A DNA stretch of 64,000 bases. Source: Brachycybe producta (lineage: Eukaryota; Arthropoda; Diplopoda; Playtdesmida; Andrognathidae). The DNA lies in NCBI GenBank assembly GCA_036925085.1, contig JAUPFP010000012.1, forward strand, positions 2,845,109-2,909,108, written 5' to 3'. The notes under the pieces are model-generated. The model made no database searches, had not been told where the DNA came from, and saw only the letters and a list, made by a program, of their open reading frames with translations. Within the stretch, counting starts at the first letter, position 1; each line of letters starts with the position of its first letter. Position numbers and translations under genes: made by a program. Below, one piece after another: positions 40,185 through 52,079 of this stretch.

Positions 40185-42165
40185 AATCAAGTCCCAGATC
40201 AGTGCCACATTACAATAAAGCTGATTGGGCTAGTTTTAAAATTCTTATAACAAATGAATTGATTATTGATAGTATTGAATCAAATGATGTAAGGCAACAG
40301 TGGGCGTCATTTGTTAGTCAATTCTAATGGCAGCAAGAAATTTAACCCTCAAAAAATTTTAAATCAAGCTCTGAACCAATTTGGTACATAACTGTGCCTC
40401 TTCGTAAGCAACACAAAATCCGTTCTAAACTGAAAAATATGAATGGCACTATTCAATTACAATTCAGCTCCCACAATCTCATGTGAAAAGTTTACTTAAA
40501 AAGACCACATGAACTTCACAAACAATGTGTTGGTTATCTCGTTTCATAAAAATCCAAAGTTATTTTGGAAATATGTAAAAGGTTCAACAAAAGTTAAAAT
40601 TCTATAATCTCCAATATGACACCACTAGGGGATGTTTGTACTGACAAACAGGTTATTGCAAACACCCTTAATAACTATTTCCAAAGTGTTTATCACCCTA
40701 CTGATGGTATTGAGGAGCAGCAAATGGGCACCTCACCTCATGTTTGTGCCAGACATAGTCATAAACCCTACTGGATTACAAAACTTGCTTTGTAATCTAG
40801 ACATAAACAAATCATGCCCAGATGAAATTTCAGCAAGACTTCTTAGAGAGTTGGCTATAGAATTTTATTTTTTTAAGCAAACTTTTCCAAGATTTTTTTA
40901 AAAGGTATTTTGCCTTTAGCAATGTGGTAAGCGAACATTTGTCCAAGTTTCAAACAGGAGATAAACACTGCCCAAATAACTAGACCAATTTCATACAAGG
41001 CATACACTCTAGTTTAGATTTTAAAGATGAGTTTGATTTAATATTTTTGGATTTTTCAAAAGCATTTGGCTCTGTAAAATGCACTATTAATTAGAAAAAT
41101 AATAACTCAGTATAATTAACCAAGTAATTTCATGGATGTCATCTTTTTTATCCAATAGACAACAGCTTCTTCAAATTGATGGTGCTGTTTCAGACTGGGC
41201 AGAGGTACCATCCAGTGTACCTTAGGGTAACCATTCTTATTCCACTGTTTTTCCTTCTGTTCATAAACGATCTGGCAGATAAGTGCAGCAGTAAGATGCA
41301 TTTATTTCCTCATATTGCTGTTGCATACAGAAGGATTAGGGGCATTGAGGACATTGAAATCCTCCAAAGGGACCTTAATAGTATTGAAGAGTGGTACTCT
41401 GAGTGGCATCTACAACTAAATAGGACTAAATGTAATGTTATGCGAGTCTCTCGAAAGTGGGAACCTTGCAATTTAGCTTACACAATGTAAGATGTTCAGC
41501 TAACCCATGTTGATCAATTCAAATATCTTGGCTTAACCTTATCAAAAGACATGCTTTGGAAAGAACGCATAACCAATGCTGTCAGTAAAGGCGACCTCAG
41601 GCTGCGATTTCTCAAATGCACCCTTAAACATTGTAAAGAAAATGTAAAATACGTCTGTTATATTACCTTAGTTACACCTATATTAGAATATTGTTCCCGA
41701 ATTTGGAGCCCATTTAGAAGTAACTTAAAGCACAAAATAGAAATGGTACATCGTAGGGCGTTACGTGTAAGTTACGTGTGTACTAACATTATATCTTCTA
41801 TGCTTCAGGAACTAAAATGGGAGTCATTAACAGCCGGAAGATGTGATCAATACCTGCCCTTTTCGGATGTTTACTGACAGATGATAATATTGCCCTACTT
41901 AATGACATAAGGGAAGTTCTCGTAAGGGAAGACACGTGCATTCAATAACTTTAAAAGAATGAATGGCTAGAACTGATGGATATTTTTGGTCTTTTTTCAC
42001 AAATGTTATTACACTATGGAATTCTCTTCCAGTTGATAATTCTTTGTTAGGACAATTTCAATTTAACAATGATGTCTTGTTTTACCTAACTGACTCTTAT
42101 TTGTGATTGGGAGCAATTTTCCCTGCCACATTGGTTTAAAGCTGATAGCAGGTGTACTGAGTTGA
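40185..42165 (+). mobile_element. 5'-truncated, decayed L2/CR1-type LINE
   Basis: Collinear with 58570-60720 of the better copy: the AATAAAGCTGATTGGGCTAG region, then the linker, RT pieces (FLLFINDLADKCSSKM, YSEWHLQLNRTKCNVMRVSR, WKERITNAVSKGD, VTPILEYCSRIWSPFRSNLK) and the 3' end GCAGGTGTACTGAGTTGAAT. There are many frameshifts, stops and deletions; it lacks the endonuclease. Much older than the copy at 57.1-60.7 kb. Confidence 0.88.
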
Positions 42166-42175
42166 ATTGTAGAAT

Positions 42176-42262
42176 TTTAGGGCAAATGTCCCTTTAGGAC
42201 AAATGGTTTTAGATCAAGTGTCCGTAGTGCAAGTGTCTTTAGGGCAAATGTCCCACACCCTT
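42176..42262. repeat. FB-type repeat array, right-arm fragment
   Basis: TTTTAGGGCAAATGTCCC units ending AATGTCCCACACCCTTT. It directly follows the LINE tail. Confidence 0.7.
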
Positions 42263-42628
42263 TGTATTCATATTGAAAGGTTGAGAATTGTAGGGAAAAT
42301 TGATTAAATTATGATCAAACTGAGCTACAAACCTTTATGGTAGCGGAAAGTTGTCTAAAAATTCTAGTATCTTTTTGTGTGCCCACACTACTTCAAAAAG
42401 CATAAGTTCACTCAATGGCATTCAGTACGACACTATTCTTGGTAATTACAGACTGCACTTTTTTTTTATACATAAATACTTTTTTATGACCAAAGCTAAC
42501 TTTTAACAATTATAAATCTATATGAAAATTTTATTTAATTTTTACTCTAATGCATGACTTTTTGTCTGACTGTGTCCACATTTACTGAACTTCACTCTTC
42601 TATTATATATATATTTTTTTCTTTCTAG

Positions 42629-42708
42629 ATACCTTTATCTGTTTCTGAAAGGGGCTATTCCAAAAACATTGACGATGCAGATTTAGAAACACTCAGAAGC
42701 AAACGAAA
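42629..42708 (+). CDS. MCF2L: DBS/MCF2L exon: short linker exon before DH
   Basis: A pyrimidine-rich acceptor (tttttttctttctag) is followed by 80 bp coding IPLSVSERGYSKNIDDADLE and then TLRSKR. The donor is CGAAA/gtttgt. Two bases are left over; joined to the first base of the next exon they make a Lys codon before HVANELLDTER. The product RSKRKHVANELL aligns with ILRRHVMSELL of vertebrate DBS. The exon is short and its middle is not conserved; the splice sites, the phase and the join support it. Confidence 0.82.
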
Positions 42709-42877
42709 GTTTGTATTTTTTCGCCATTTTTGTATGCAATATATTGTTGTGCATGTTTTCATACGAAATTATCTGAGATTTATACGTATTGGTGCAGAAC
42801 ATTCTAAATGGCTCACTAACGTTTGACAAACTGGCATAGAACATTCTCACTTTCTCACTTTGATAGCATTTTTATAG

Positions 42878-43728
42878 TGTAACAAACCACTTTCCAAGGG
42901 GGGAATAGAATTAACTGGGGGGTTCGGTTTGCTCTTTTGGGCGGACCAAAAGTGATTGGCTAGACCACTTAATCTACTCTGATTTGGGAGGAAGATAACA
43001 AACTGGACCCTTTCGTTTCCTCACAAGTTCCTCTTTTAAGAACTTTTACAGCTTAAAGGATCTTTTCGCTGTCTGTTACTCCCCAGGCTTGCGCCTGATT
43101 AAAAGCCGGTAGATCGCGTAGCCTTCCCAGGTTTCATTTAGCGTTTTGTACCCAAGTTTGCACTTGGATTGGCGGCCCGAAATGAGAAAATGTTAAAGTT
43201 CCTTGTCCAACTTAGAAAATATAAAATAAAGATGTAAGCAACTTTTTGCACATAGTAACAGTTTATTTCTATTTCCAAAACTCTCTGCTCTGTACATAAA
43301 AACACGGACTTAATAACCAAGAAGAGGATTCTGAGAGGACTTTCTCTGAACCCTCTAATTGGTTACTTACAAAAGTTAAAACCAATTAGACCAACCAAGT
43401 CGATGGATCAGTGGTCAGCAAAAATATTAAATTTGTCTAACCGTGGATAAAACATGAAATGCAAAAGAGAAATACAACTCCATGGAGTTAGTGTTGCCTT
43501 TTATCAGGAAGTTCTTTTTATGTTAAGGGGTGGGACTGGGAGGAAAGAGCCTAGGCCCCGACGAGGTGTGAACCAAACAAGATATATATATCTTTGCCCC
43601 TTCAAAGGGAGAAATCAGCTGCGCGGAACTGGGTCAACCCTCTGGACAATCATTCAGAGGGATGACAAAGGGCGGTGCCGCAACACAAAAAAAAACGATT
43701 CACGATCGCTCTTGGACTGATTGTTTCA
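42878..43728 (-). mobile_element. Solo LTR, family B, copy 1
   Basis: 851 bp from TGTAACAAACC to GATTGTTTCA, TG...CA ends. Flanks ATAG and CTAG differ at one of four bases. It matches 45280-46124 in inverse. Sense (judged from the TATAAAAGG and AATAAA order in the sister copy) is minus here. It lies only 170 bp downstream of a host exon. Confidence 0.82.
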
Positions 43729-43732
43729 CTAG

Positions 43733-43982
43733 TTTACATATTGATCGTTTTTTGCAATCCAAATATATATATTGTAGGCATTTTGTCAAGTGCGTGATTT
43801 TATACGAAGGTGGTTTTGTCAAAAATAAAATCCAAATCAATCACGCACTAAAACAGGAATTTGAAATATTTAAAAAAAACATGCCAAAAAACGAAGAACT
43901 TTGGTCATCGTTAGGCAGCACTTTCTACCATAAAACCAATCTCAACATCTACATATGCCGAAAGGACATTTTTGTTGAGTAG
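43733..43982 (+). other. Unrecognised open stretch beside a solo LTR
   Basis: An 83-codon open stretch beginning SLHIDRFLQSKYIYCRHFVK and ending YHKTNLNIYICRKDIFVE looks protein-like, with mixed residues and few repeats. No start codon of its own is evident, and it matches no family I know. It could be a relic of an older insertion or chance in AT-rich DNA. Confidence 0.3.
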
Positions 43983-44801
43983 TATTTTTTTTACAAAACT
44001 TCGTTCATGATTATCTGACAAATCAGTAAATGCTTTTGTTTTCCTAGATGATTATTATCTACAAAAATTATAACTAATTAAATAAAATAATACACATTTT
44101 GTTTGATATGATTAATTGTTTCTATGAAAAATTTTAAAATGGAAGGGGAAAAAAATACAAAACCTAAAAACCACGGATAATCGCGGTTTTCAAAAACGAA
44201 CCCGAAAAACCGTGATTTTAGAAAATCGCGGTTTCCCCAAAATCTTATAGTTCTTAGAATCAATTCGTTTCAATTATTCGTGATCTCACTTTAGTTAATA
44301 CGTGAAAAATTATTTGCTTTAACAAAATTGCCAATTTATAGAAATCATAATGTCAATTTTGTGCCTAAATTCAGGGTTGGCAAAAACACAAGTTTTACTT
44401 ATTTAGCACACTCACTGGTTTAAACCATGTTTGTAGCATTACAGTATGTTACTAATTAGTAATTACTTTACTAATCTCCAGCCTTACACCTAGTACACAC
44501 CTGACAATTTAAATGCATTTAAATGATAAACGTGTTCTACAGAGCCCTGTGAAGGGCAAACAATATGTCAAATTCAATTATTCAGTTAATAATCTGAAAA
44601 TATTGAGTTAATACTTAAATACAAATTTACGATATATAAACTATTGACAAAATATTGATTTAGTATTTCAATTTAAAATAATAATAAAGTCAATTTTTAT
44701 TTGGTTCATGTCCTTAACTAAATTCCGTATAATTCACCTAAACACATTTAATTTGAATTCATTTAACTCAGATGTGTACTGTGTACAAGGTATTATTATA
44801 T

Positions 44802-46549
44802 TGTGACAGACCTTTTTCTACTAGTAGAATCTGCTCCTTTAAGTTGATACGAGTGAGTTGACACTCGTATTGATAGTGAGTGGCTAGGTCACTAATTCTA
44901 CTGGCCCGGGAGGACTAGACCAATATAACGTCTATTTTGTGTCCTCACTAGTCTCTGGCTAAAGACTTTCACAGTCTTGAGGATCTTTAGTCGCTGTATC
45001 TCTCGGATTTGCATCCGTAAATCTGCCCTGAAAATAGTGTGAAATATACTTACAATCTTGCGTTGCAGGTTTGCACCTGATTGGAGTCCTGAAGTATCCA
45101 AAAGGAGGAAGAGCTGCAATTAAATGATGAAAGTCACGTCGCAAAAATAATCCAATGTGAAAGAAATAGAGAAAACACCACTGGTTTGAGTTAAAGTAAA
45201 TGGAAGTTTTATTCCAGATATAAAAATATGAAAATCGAACTGGTTAATTAAAACACAACACATAGAAAAATAGTAACTTTGAAACGATCCCATTAAGAGC
45301 AATTCTGGCTCGTTTGATTTTTTGGAATGGCATGGAACTTTGTCATCCCTCTGTACCGTCGCACAGAGGGTTGACCCAGTTCCATATGGCTGACGACACC
45401 AATATCCTGTTTGGGCGCTTTTCCTCCCAGCCCCACCCTTTCATACAAAAAGATCATCTTGATAAGCTGTAGCATTAAGTCAATGGGGTTGAGTTTTTCT
45501 TGGAATATTGGTTTTAATTGATGATGAATAATTTTTCTATATTTTGTTGACCACTGGTTAATCATTTTGATTGGCCAGTTTGGTTTTTGATTTGTTATGC
45601 CCAATCAGAGAATACTGAGAAAATGTTCTCAGTATCCTCTTTTTGGGTATAAAAGGCCGTGTATTTTGATGTAAATCAAGCATTCTTGAAACAGAGAATC
45701 TATGCCCAACTTGGGATAGATTTTTATGGAAATAATGAAATAAACTGTTATTATGCTTAAAAATTGCTAGTCTTATTTTTATATCTACGAAATAGAACGA
45801 AAGTTCTAACATCTTATCATCTAGAACTGTCAACCCAGGTGCAAGCCTGGATCTCCAATCCTAGATGAGACTGAAGAAGACAACATGATCAACCAGCTTT
45901 TAGTCGGGCAAAAGCCCGAGGAGTAGCAGACAGCTAAAAGATCCTTTTATTGTAAAGGTTCTTAAAGAGAGGAACTTGTGAGGAAACGAAAGGGACTAAT
46001 TTGTTCCCTTTCTCCCGAACCAGAATAGAATTAGTGGCCTAGCCAACCACTTTCTGACCGCTCGAAAGAGCGAAAACGAAGCATTGACGGAATTCTATTC
46101 ACCCCCTGAACGTGGTTCGTTACAACTTGAAAAATAAAGTAAAAGAACCTAGCCAAAATTGGGCATAGGTTTGGTCTTTTTAAAATCTCTCTTGAATCTC
46201 CAAATATAACCCTTTATATACCCTGAGAATCCAGAAGTCGGATTCTCAGGGCACAAACTTTCTATTGGTTAATTTAAACTTTTGGCCCAAACAGACCAAT
46301 CAACGGATTGGTCTATTTTTTCTATTTTTCTCTGAGAAAACGAAAACAAAACAATTAAAAATTGATAAATCCACTCGTGGAAGTAAAAATGGGGGGAACG
46401 AAAAGGTCAAGATCAGAAATATAGAATCTCGGTCACTCGGTACCAAAAGTACTGAGTGGCCCAGAAGCCAGACAAGATACAGGGTGACGTTAACTCTAAA
46501 AACGAAAGAGCGCTAAAATAAAAATAAAGCGGCGGGCCCAAACGTCTCA
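44802..46549 (-). mobile_element. Solo LTR, family A, copy 2, split by LTR B
   Basis: Pieces 44802-45279 and 46125-46549 together are about 900 bp and match the copy at 38144-39039 (TGTGAC.GACC start, CCTGAGAATCCA near the TATA box, ACGTCTCA end). The flanking duplication is ATAT (44798-44801, 46550-46553). Minus-strand sense. Confidence 0.78.
45280..46124 (+). mobile_element. Solo LTR, family B, copy 2, nested in LTR A
   Basis: 845 bp from TGAAACGATCCC to GGTTCGTTACA, with a perfect 4-bp duplication ACTT (45276-45279, 46125-46128). A TATA box GGGTATAAAAGGCC (about 45645-45658) and AATAAA (45739-45744) define plus as the sense strand. It is the only LTR in the window lying sense to the host gene, and it sits inside other repeats. 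Confidence 0.85.
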
Positions 46550-46714
46550 ATATCTTATACACACATAAGTTAAATGAATTGAAATTGAAATATTAAATCA
46601 ATATTTTGTCAATAGTTTATATATTATATTTAAGTATTAACTCAATATTTAGGGATTATTAACTGAATAAATTGAAATTGAATTCGACATAATTGTTTGT
46701 TTGCCCTTCACAGG

Positions 46715-46907
46715 ACAGGCATCTGTAGACAGCTTCAGAATTTCATTGGCTCCGCCCTTTTATGAGCATCATCAATTTCTAATTTGTTTGTTGCTGGGTC
46801 TGATGTCACATGCCCCGCCCTTTTTATTTCTAATTGATTGATATTTGGTCTGACGCTCATGAAATAGCGTGGCTAAAAAAATTCTGAAGCTGTCTACAGG
46901 TGCCAGT
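46715..46907. mobile_element. MITE family G, copy 2, in the right arm of element C
   Basis: Ends ACAGGCATCTGTAGACAGCT and the complement of AGCTGTCTACAGGTGCCAGT, with a perfect 9-bp duplication CTTCACAGG (46706-46714, 46908-46916). Removing the insert restores the arm sequence seen uninterrupted at the left arm (CCTGTGAAGGGCAAAC), which confirms the boundaries. Confidence 0.88.
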
Positions 46908-47032
46908 CTTCACAGGGCTCTGTAAAACACATTTAATATTTTAATGCATTTAAATTATCAGGTGTTTACTAGGTATTAGTCAAAGCAGTTCTTGTATAAC
47001 TACCATCAGTTTGCGGATATAGACATTTGTAT

Positions 47033-47710
47033 AAACACACTTGCCATAAAGGGCATTTGCCCTAAATCCACTTGCCATAAAACCATTTGCCCAAAAGGGA
47101 CATTTGTCTTAAAGGCGCTTGCCCAAAAGGGACATTTGTCTTAAAGACGCTTACCCAAAAGGGACATTTGTCTAAAAGATGCTTGCCCAAAAGGGACATT
47201 TGTCTGAAAGACACTTGCCCTAATGGGACATTTGCCCTAAACCCATTTTCCATAAAACCACTTTTTTGTTCTGTCTTTTTATACGGTTTAGTGTCTTTCG
47301 GTGGAGTGTGTTAAATAGGTTCTGTGCACAGGCATGCAAAAAACACCAAATAACGTAAATTGCCGTTGAAAAGCGCTGACCATCCCTGGTTGGTTATTAC
47401 CCAGCAGAGTGTGCATCGGCAACCTGGGCCCACTTTCGGCCAACCATGGTCATTTCTGGGTCCACTTTGGTCAAGACTGGCCACGGTCGCAATAGGTTGA
47501 GAACGGGTAAAAAGTTTACTCCCGCGGGGTGTAAACCGCGGGAGCATCGATGACTTACTTATTCGGACAAATGGCCTTTTAGGGCAAGTGATTTTAGGGC
47601 AAATGTCCCTTTAGGGCAAATGGTTTTATGGCAAGTGTCTATAGGGCAAATGTCCCTTTAGGACAAATGGCTTTAGGGCAAGTGTCTTTAGGGTGAATGT
47701 CACACACCTA
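47033..47710. mobile_element. FB-like element, copy 2
   Basis: The left arm (47033-47262) has units AAAGGGACATTTGTCTTAAA and the right arm (47570-47710) has inverse units TTTAGGGCAAATGTCCC. The core GGTTTAGTGTCTTTCGGTGG (about 47286-47305) is shared in inverse with the copy at 30061-31889. A GC-richer segment (about 47312-47560) may be a further insertion. Confidence 0.7.
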
Positions 47711-47789
47711 TCAGTTTGAACTTCAGCATCTAGTATATTATTGTTACGACCCAACGTGGTCGCTGCAATAACCCCGGTAAATTTGACGG

Positions 47790-49377
47790 TAAATTGTCGA
47801 GGAGCCTTGTCCTCAGGTAACTTCTGGTATACTACGACACCTAGACCTTGCCCACTAGCATCAGTGTGAATTAACACCGCACCACGTGGATCATACATGG
47901 TGAGCACTGGTGCTTCGGTTAAAAATGCCTTTAACCGCTTGAACGCTAGACCACACTGCTCCGACCAGTCAAAGAACGCATCCTTCCTGGTCAGATCATG
48001 CAGTGGCCTTGCGACCTTGGCGAAGTCCTTAATGAACCTACGGTAGTAACCGGCCAGTCCAAGAAAACTTCGGACAGTGGTCACTGTTGTAGGAACACTG
48101 AACTCTTCGACTGCTCTCACGAGTCCCGGGTCCGGAGCAACTCCCTCGGCACTGACAATGTGACCGAGATATTTGACCTTGTCAAAACCGAAGAAACATT
48201 TGTTCGGCTGCAGTTTCAGCTCCGCCCCTCGTAACAGTCTCAGGGCAGTACTTAAGCATTCGAGAAACTGCTCAAAGGTGCTCCCAAAGACGATAATATT
48301 GTCTAGGTACACCAAGCAGCTCTCCCACTCATGTCCCGCCAACAAGAGGTCTAGTGCTCTTTGCATCTGGGCAGGAGCATTGCAGAGTCCGAAAGGCATT
48401 TTTCGGAACTCAAACAGGCCTTGAGAGCAAATGAATGCTGTCTTCTCAATGTCCTGCTCCGCCATCCTGACCTGCCAGTAACCACTAGCAAGGTCCAGGG
48501 TTGTGAAATACTTTGCTCCAGCAAGTGAATCGAGGGCATCATCGATGCGAGGTAACGGGTACTGATCCGCCTTTGTCTGGGCATTCAGTCACTGATAGTC
48601 CACACAAAAACGAAAGCCACCATCCTTCTTGCGAACAAGCAAGATAGGGCTCGCGTAGGGACTATGCAAAGGTTGGAATACCTCTGCATCCAACATCTTC
48701 GCTACCTCTTCTCTCTCGATTGCACGAGCCGCCGGAGCGGTTCTTCGCAATCCTTCTCGCACAGGAGGTAACCCACGGGTATCAATGGTGTGTTCGACGA
48801 GCAGGGTTTCCCTCAGCTCTGTATAATCGAACGCAAAATGATCTCGGCATTCCAGCATGAACTCCCGAAGCTGTGCCGCCTTTTCAGGCTTCAGGCTAGG
48901 TCTGATTTTAAGGCACTTTTCGAGAGTGGGTTTAACTTCCGCATTGAGGACCCGGCGACCTTTTCCGGTTGCCCCTCTCAACTTAGATGGCCTGTCCAGT
49001 CCTACCACTAAGGTGGCCTCCACAGCTTGAGCTGTCACCACACCCTCCTCTGTTACCAGGGCAATCGGTACGTCGGCGATGTTCTCAAGCCAAATCTCGT
49101 AAGAGCCTTCCTCTGTGGCTTTGGCAATTCCTGCCACCACCAACAGACCACGGCCACCTAACGCTTTACGATGTGGCTCTACGAGAAGCAGCTGTCCAGG
49201 GCCAGCATGCTCTATCAAGCTCATGGAAACTACCTTCCGCTCATGAGCTGATAACCAGACATTCTCCAACAGTCGCAGGGAACAAACTTTCCCGCTCCTA
49301 ATTGGAGAACTGGTCTCGGTGAGTTCAGGCGACACAATGTCGACCCACCCATCCACCTTTTCAGGCTCCGCAGACAT
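47790..49377 (-). pseudogene. Reverse transcriptase to RNase H start of Gypsy element 3
   Basis: Order: LVEHTIDTRGLPPVREGLRR, EVFQPLHSPYASPILLVRKK, KMPFGLCNAPAQMQRALDLL, SCLVYLD box, GFDKVKYLGHIVSAEGVAP, FLGLAGYYRRFIKDFAKVAR, then RNase H start VLIHTDASGQGLGVVVYQ. Typical Ty3/Gypsy order. Fossil, cut off inside RNase H by the large loss. Confidence 0.93.
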
Positions 49378-49411
49378 ACCTTCCGGGATCCCGAAGGGAG
49401 TAGCAGAGGCT

Positions 49412-50158
49412 CTACAGAATCTTCACCAACGCCTCCAACAACGAGTTCGGAAGTTGTACCGAAGTACAATGCAAAGCCTGATCGGCCAGTGCAGCATGAA
49501 GAGCATCTGGATGTGCATTCCAGATGTCTTCCCGGAAATAAACTTTCCGGCTCACGACGTCCGACATCAACCCAAACCGAGAAGCCAGGTCAACACCTAT
49601 AATGGCTTCTCCTTCACCCTCAATGAGAAGATGGGTACGTATGGACCTCCCGTGGATTGACATGTCCACGTACATGACTCCTATCGCGATGGAGTACCCG
49701 CTCATGCCCGAAAGGCATGAGGGGAGGCTAACCTCCTGCACCGGTAACCTCATCTCCTGTGCCACCGACATGCTCATAACCGAAACATTGGCACCGGTGT
49801 CGACATTCGACTCAACCAGCCGACCATCCATCGAAACCAGAACACGCGGTGCCCCTTGCAAATACGCACGACTCTGCAATTCAGGTATGGGTAACCGTCG
49901 TTGCCCGACATTACTTTTCTGAGCCTCATCCGTCCTCCCGTCTGCAAGGGACGGTCGTACCGGATGCTCAGGGGTCTGGGTACCGGTCTCCAAACCAGGA
50001 GACCTACTAGGCCTGGGCGACAGCATGGGCGCACCAATGCTCGAAGCCCTCGTAATGCCCGTACCATTCGGACCTTCTTCTCCACCATTAGTGCCACCCA
50101 GCTCTCCAGCTGGGCAAGTGCAGCTTCCAGTGTGGGCCATGGCTATGGAAACACCCAA
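49412..50158 (-). pseudogene. Protease region of Gypsy element 3
   Basis: Aspartic protease with NVDTGANVSVMSMSVAQEMR and EAIIGVDLASRFGLM, the DTGA and IIG.D motifs of the family, about 75 to 80 residues apart. Fossil. Confidence 0.87.
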
Positions 50159-50333
50159 CGGGTAATTTCCGGGTCCGCAGACCTAGCCAGAGGCACCCCT
50201 GCTTCATGCAGGATACCCACGTATCTGGACACTGCCTGAAGGTACGTCCCTTCCTTACTTCGCCGGCATTGCTGGACACCTGAGTTTTTAAGCTTTACCG
50301 GTCGCCTGCAGCTCAGTTCTGCAGCGACCGGTG

Positions 50334-51307
50334 CTAGTTTGACAAGGGCGCACGATCGTCTCTGGGAACAGGCAGATAGAACATCTGTCCATCAATTACG
50401 GTGGACAAATACTCCCTGCCCTGCAGTACCACGGGTGCAAGCAACCTGTCCATGGGCAACAGCCTTTGGACAGTCCTTAAGGTGACCCATTTGGTTACAT
50501 CAAAAGCATGGACCAGGTTGCCTACGAGTAGGACCTCTGCCACCAGCCGGTTGGCCAGACCCTGATGAGGCCGCTGTGGACTTATTTCCACCCTGGCTCC
50601 ACCGCTTCATCTGTGTACCCTTCTGCCTTCCGGTCTTGGCAGTAGCTCTGTCTGCTTTGGACGGTGCCGCTGCCTTCGCACCCGAAGAGGTAGAAGCAGA
50701 CGTAGCAGAGCCCTTGGGCTGTGCCACAGCACCAGAGGCCTTGGTCGTAGTCTTGGCCCCCGGTACCATCAAGGTACGAGCAGGTAACGCTCCCACCGTG
50801 AGCATGTCAGCCTCGACCAACATTGCCTCAGCGGTAAAGTCCTTTACCATCTCGGCTTTCGATCCCCAGAGAGGTCTGAGAATCTCCGGCTGTAGTTTCT
50901 TCTTGTAACGAAGGAGTCGACATGATCCATCCTCACCAGGAGAAACTCGTTCCGCCAGCTCAATAAAGTGCCAGTAGAACGCCTGGAGCGATTCCACAGG
51001 CTTGCTTCATTGCTTCGAAACGGTCGAAACAGGCCTGAGTCTGATTTTTGTTTCCAAAGTTGTGAAGCATAGCCTGCCTCAGCTCCGGCCAGGTCAGGTT
51101 CGGCTTGAACTCCACCAAACAGGCATAATGTTCCTCAGCCGGACCATCCAGCAGGTACGTAAAAAAGCTGCACCTGGCCTCATCCGTCCAGCGTTGGGCC
51201 CGGGCCTTGGCTTCGAACTGCCGGAGAAAAGGCATAATGTCCTCTCGTCCATCATACCGAATGAATGAGTGGACCGGGTTGAAGAACCCAAACGCCTGGA
51301 TCTCCAA
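50334..51307 (-). pseudogene. Gag region of Gypsy element 3
   Basis: Capsid-like: MEIQAFGFFNPVHSFIRYDG, DIMPFLRQFEAKARAQRW, FFTYLLDGPAEEHYACLVEF, LTWPELRQAMLHNFGNKNQT. It is followed by an Ala/Ser/Lys-rich basic tail without a zinc knuckle. Fossil. Confidence 0.82.
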
Positions 51308-52079
51308 CGGGACGGCCGGTGCAAGCGTCTACGGTGCGGTACTTACCCGCCGTGGTGCCCTGCTCCGGTTCCCCGAAGTCTCAGCATTAGGCCAAGCATC
51401 CGTGGGATCCACCTGGTGGACCCTTGGTCGCTGAACGGCCGGAGGAACTCCCCAACCAACTCCCACAGGAGCAGCCCAAGTTCCTCCCCCTGGAGGCATC
51501 CGCTTGGCCGGAGCCGGCGGCGCCCCCTCCATGCATTCCTCTGGTGCACGGGTGATGGTTAGAACTCTGGTTGTCCTTCCATGGGAATTGCGCCCTGCAA
51601 CCGCAGGCGGTCAATCCCACGGGAAACCGACCAGAGTTGCTCTTTGGTCATTGATGCCAACCATGATGCCGTGTCCACCAAACTGGCACCCGACCAGGAC
51701 CCCTCCACCTCTTCCAGTAAGAGTTCACCTCCCCGTCCAACTGGATGGGAGGTGGTAGAGGTTAACAGGCCGGCCGTTGGCCGTCCGCCTGTCCCAGCTG
51801 GGGTCAGAGCAACCCCTACTTGACCATCCAATGGTGCTCCCACGGTGCGGTCGCACCGTCACAAAGTCTCCGGTTGAAGGTTGGTCGGTAGGGACACCCC
51901 CTACGGCACCTTCCTCTGTGGAATCACCGTGTCCGTTCCCGCCAACAGCACCCCCAACTGTGTGCTGCCCCACCGGCCAAAATCCACGGCCGACGGTGTG
52001 GGAACGCAGCTCCAAACCTTCCAATAAACCGCTTCCCCGACCAGACATCGGGAAAACAGGGTCTTAGCCGATTTCGTCC

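Larger units (their letters stand above)
44487..46975. mobile_element. Harbinger-like palindromic element C, carrying three later insertions
   Basis: Ends CACCTAGTACACACCTGACA and the complement of ATCAGGTGTTTACTAGGTA, flanked by TTA on both sides (44484-44486, 46976-46978), as in PIF/Harbinger. Arms of at least 230 bp are inverted copies, sharing AATTTAAATGCATTTAAA, CAGAGCCCTGTGAAGGGCAA, GAGTTAATACTTAAATA and AAACTATTGACAAAATATTG. Solo LTR A (44802-46549) sits in the middle, and MITE G (46715-46907) in the right arm. Confidence 0.75.
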
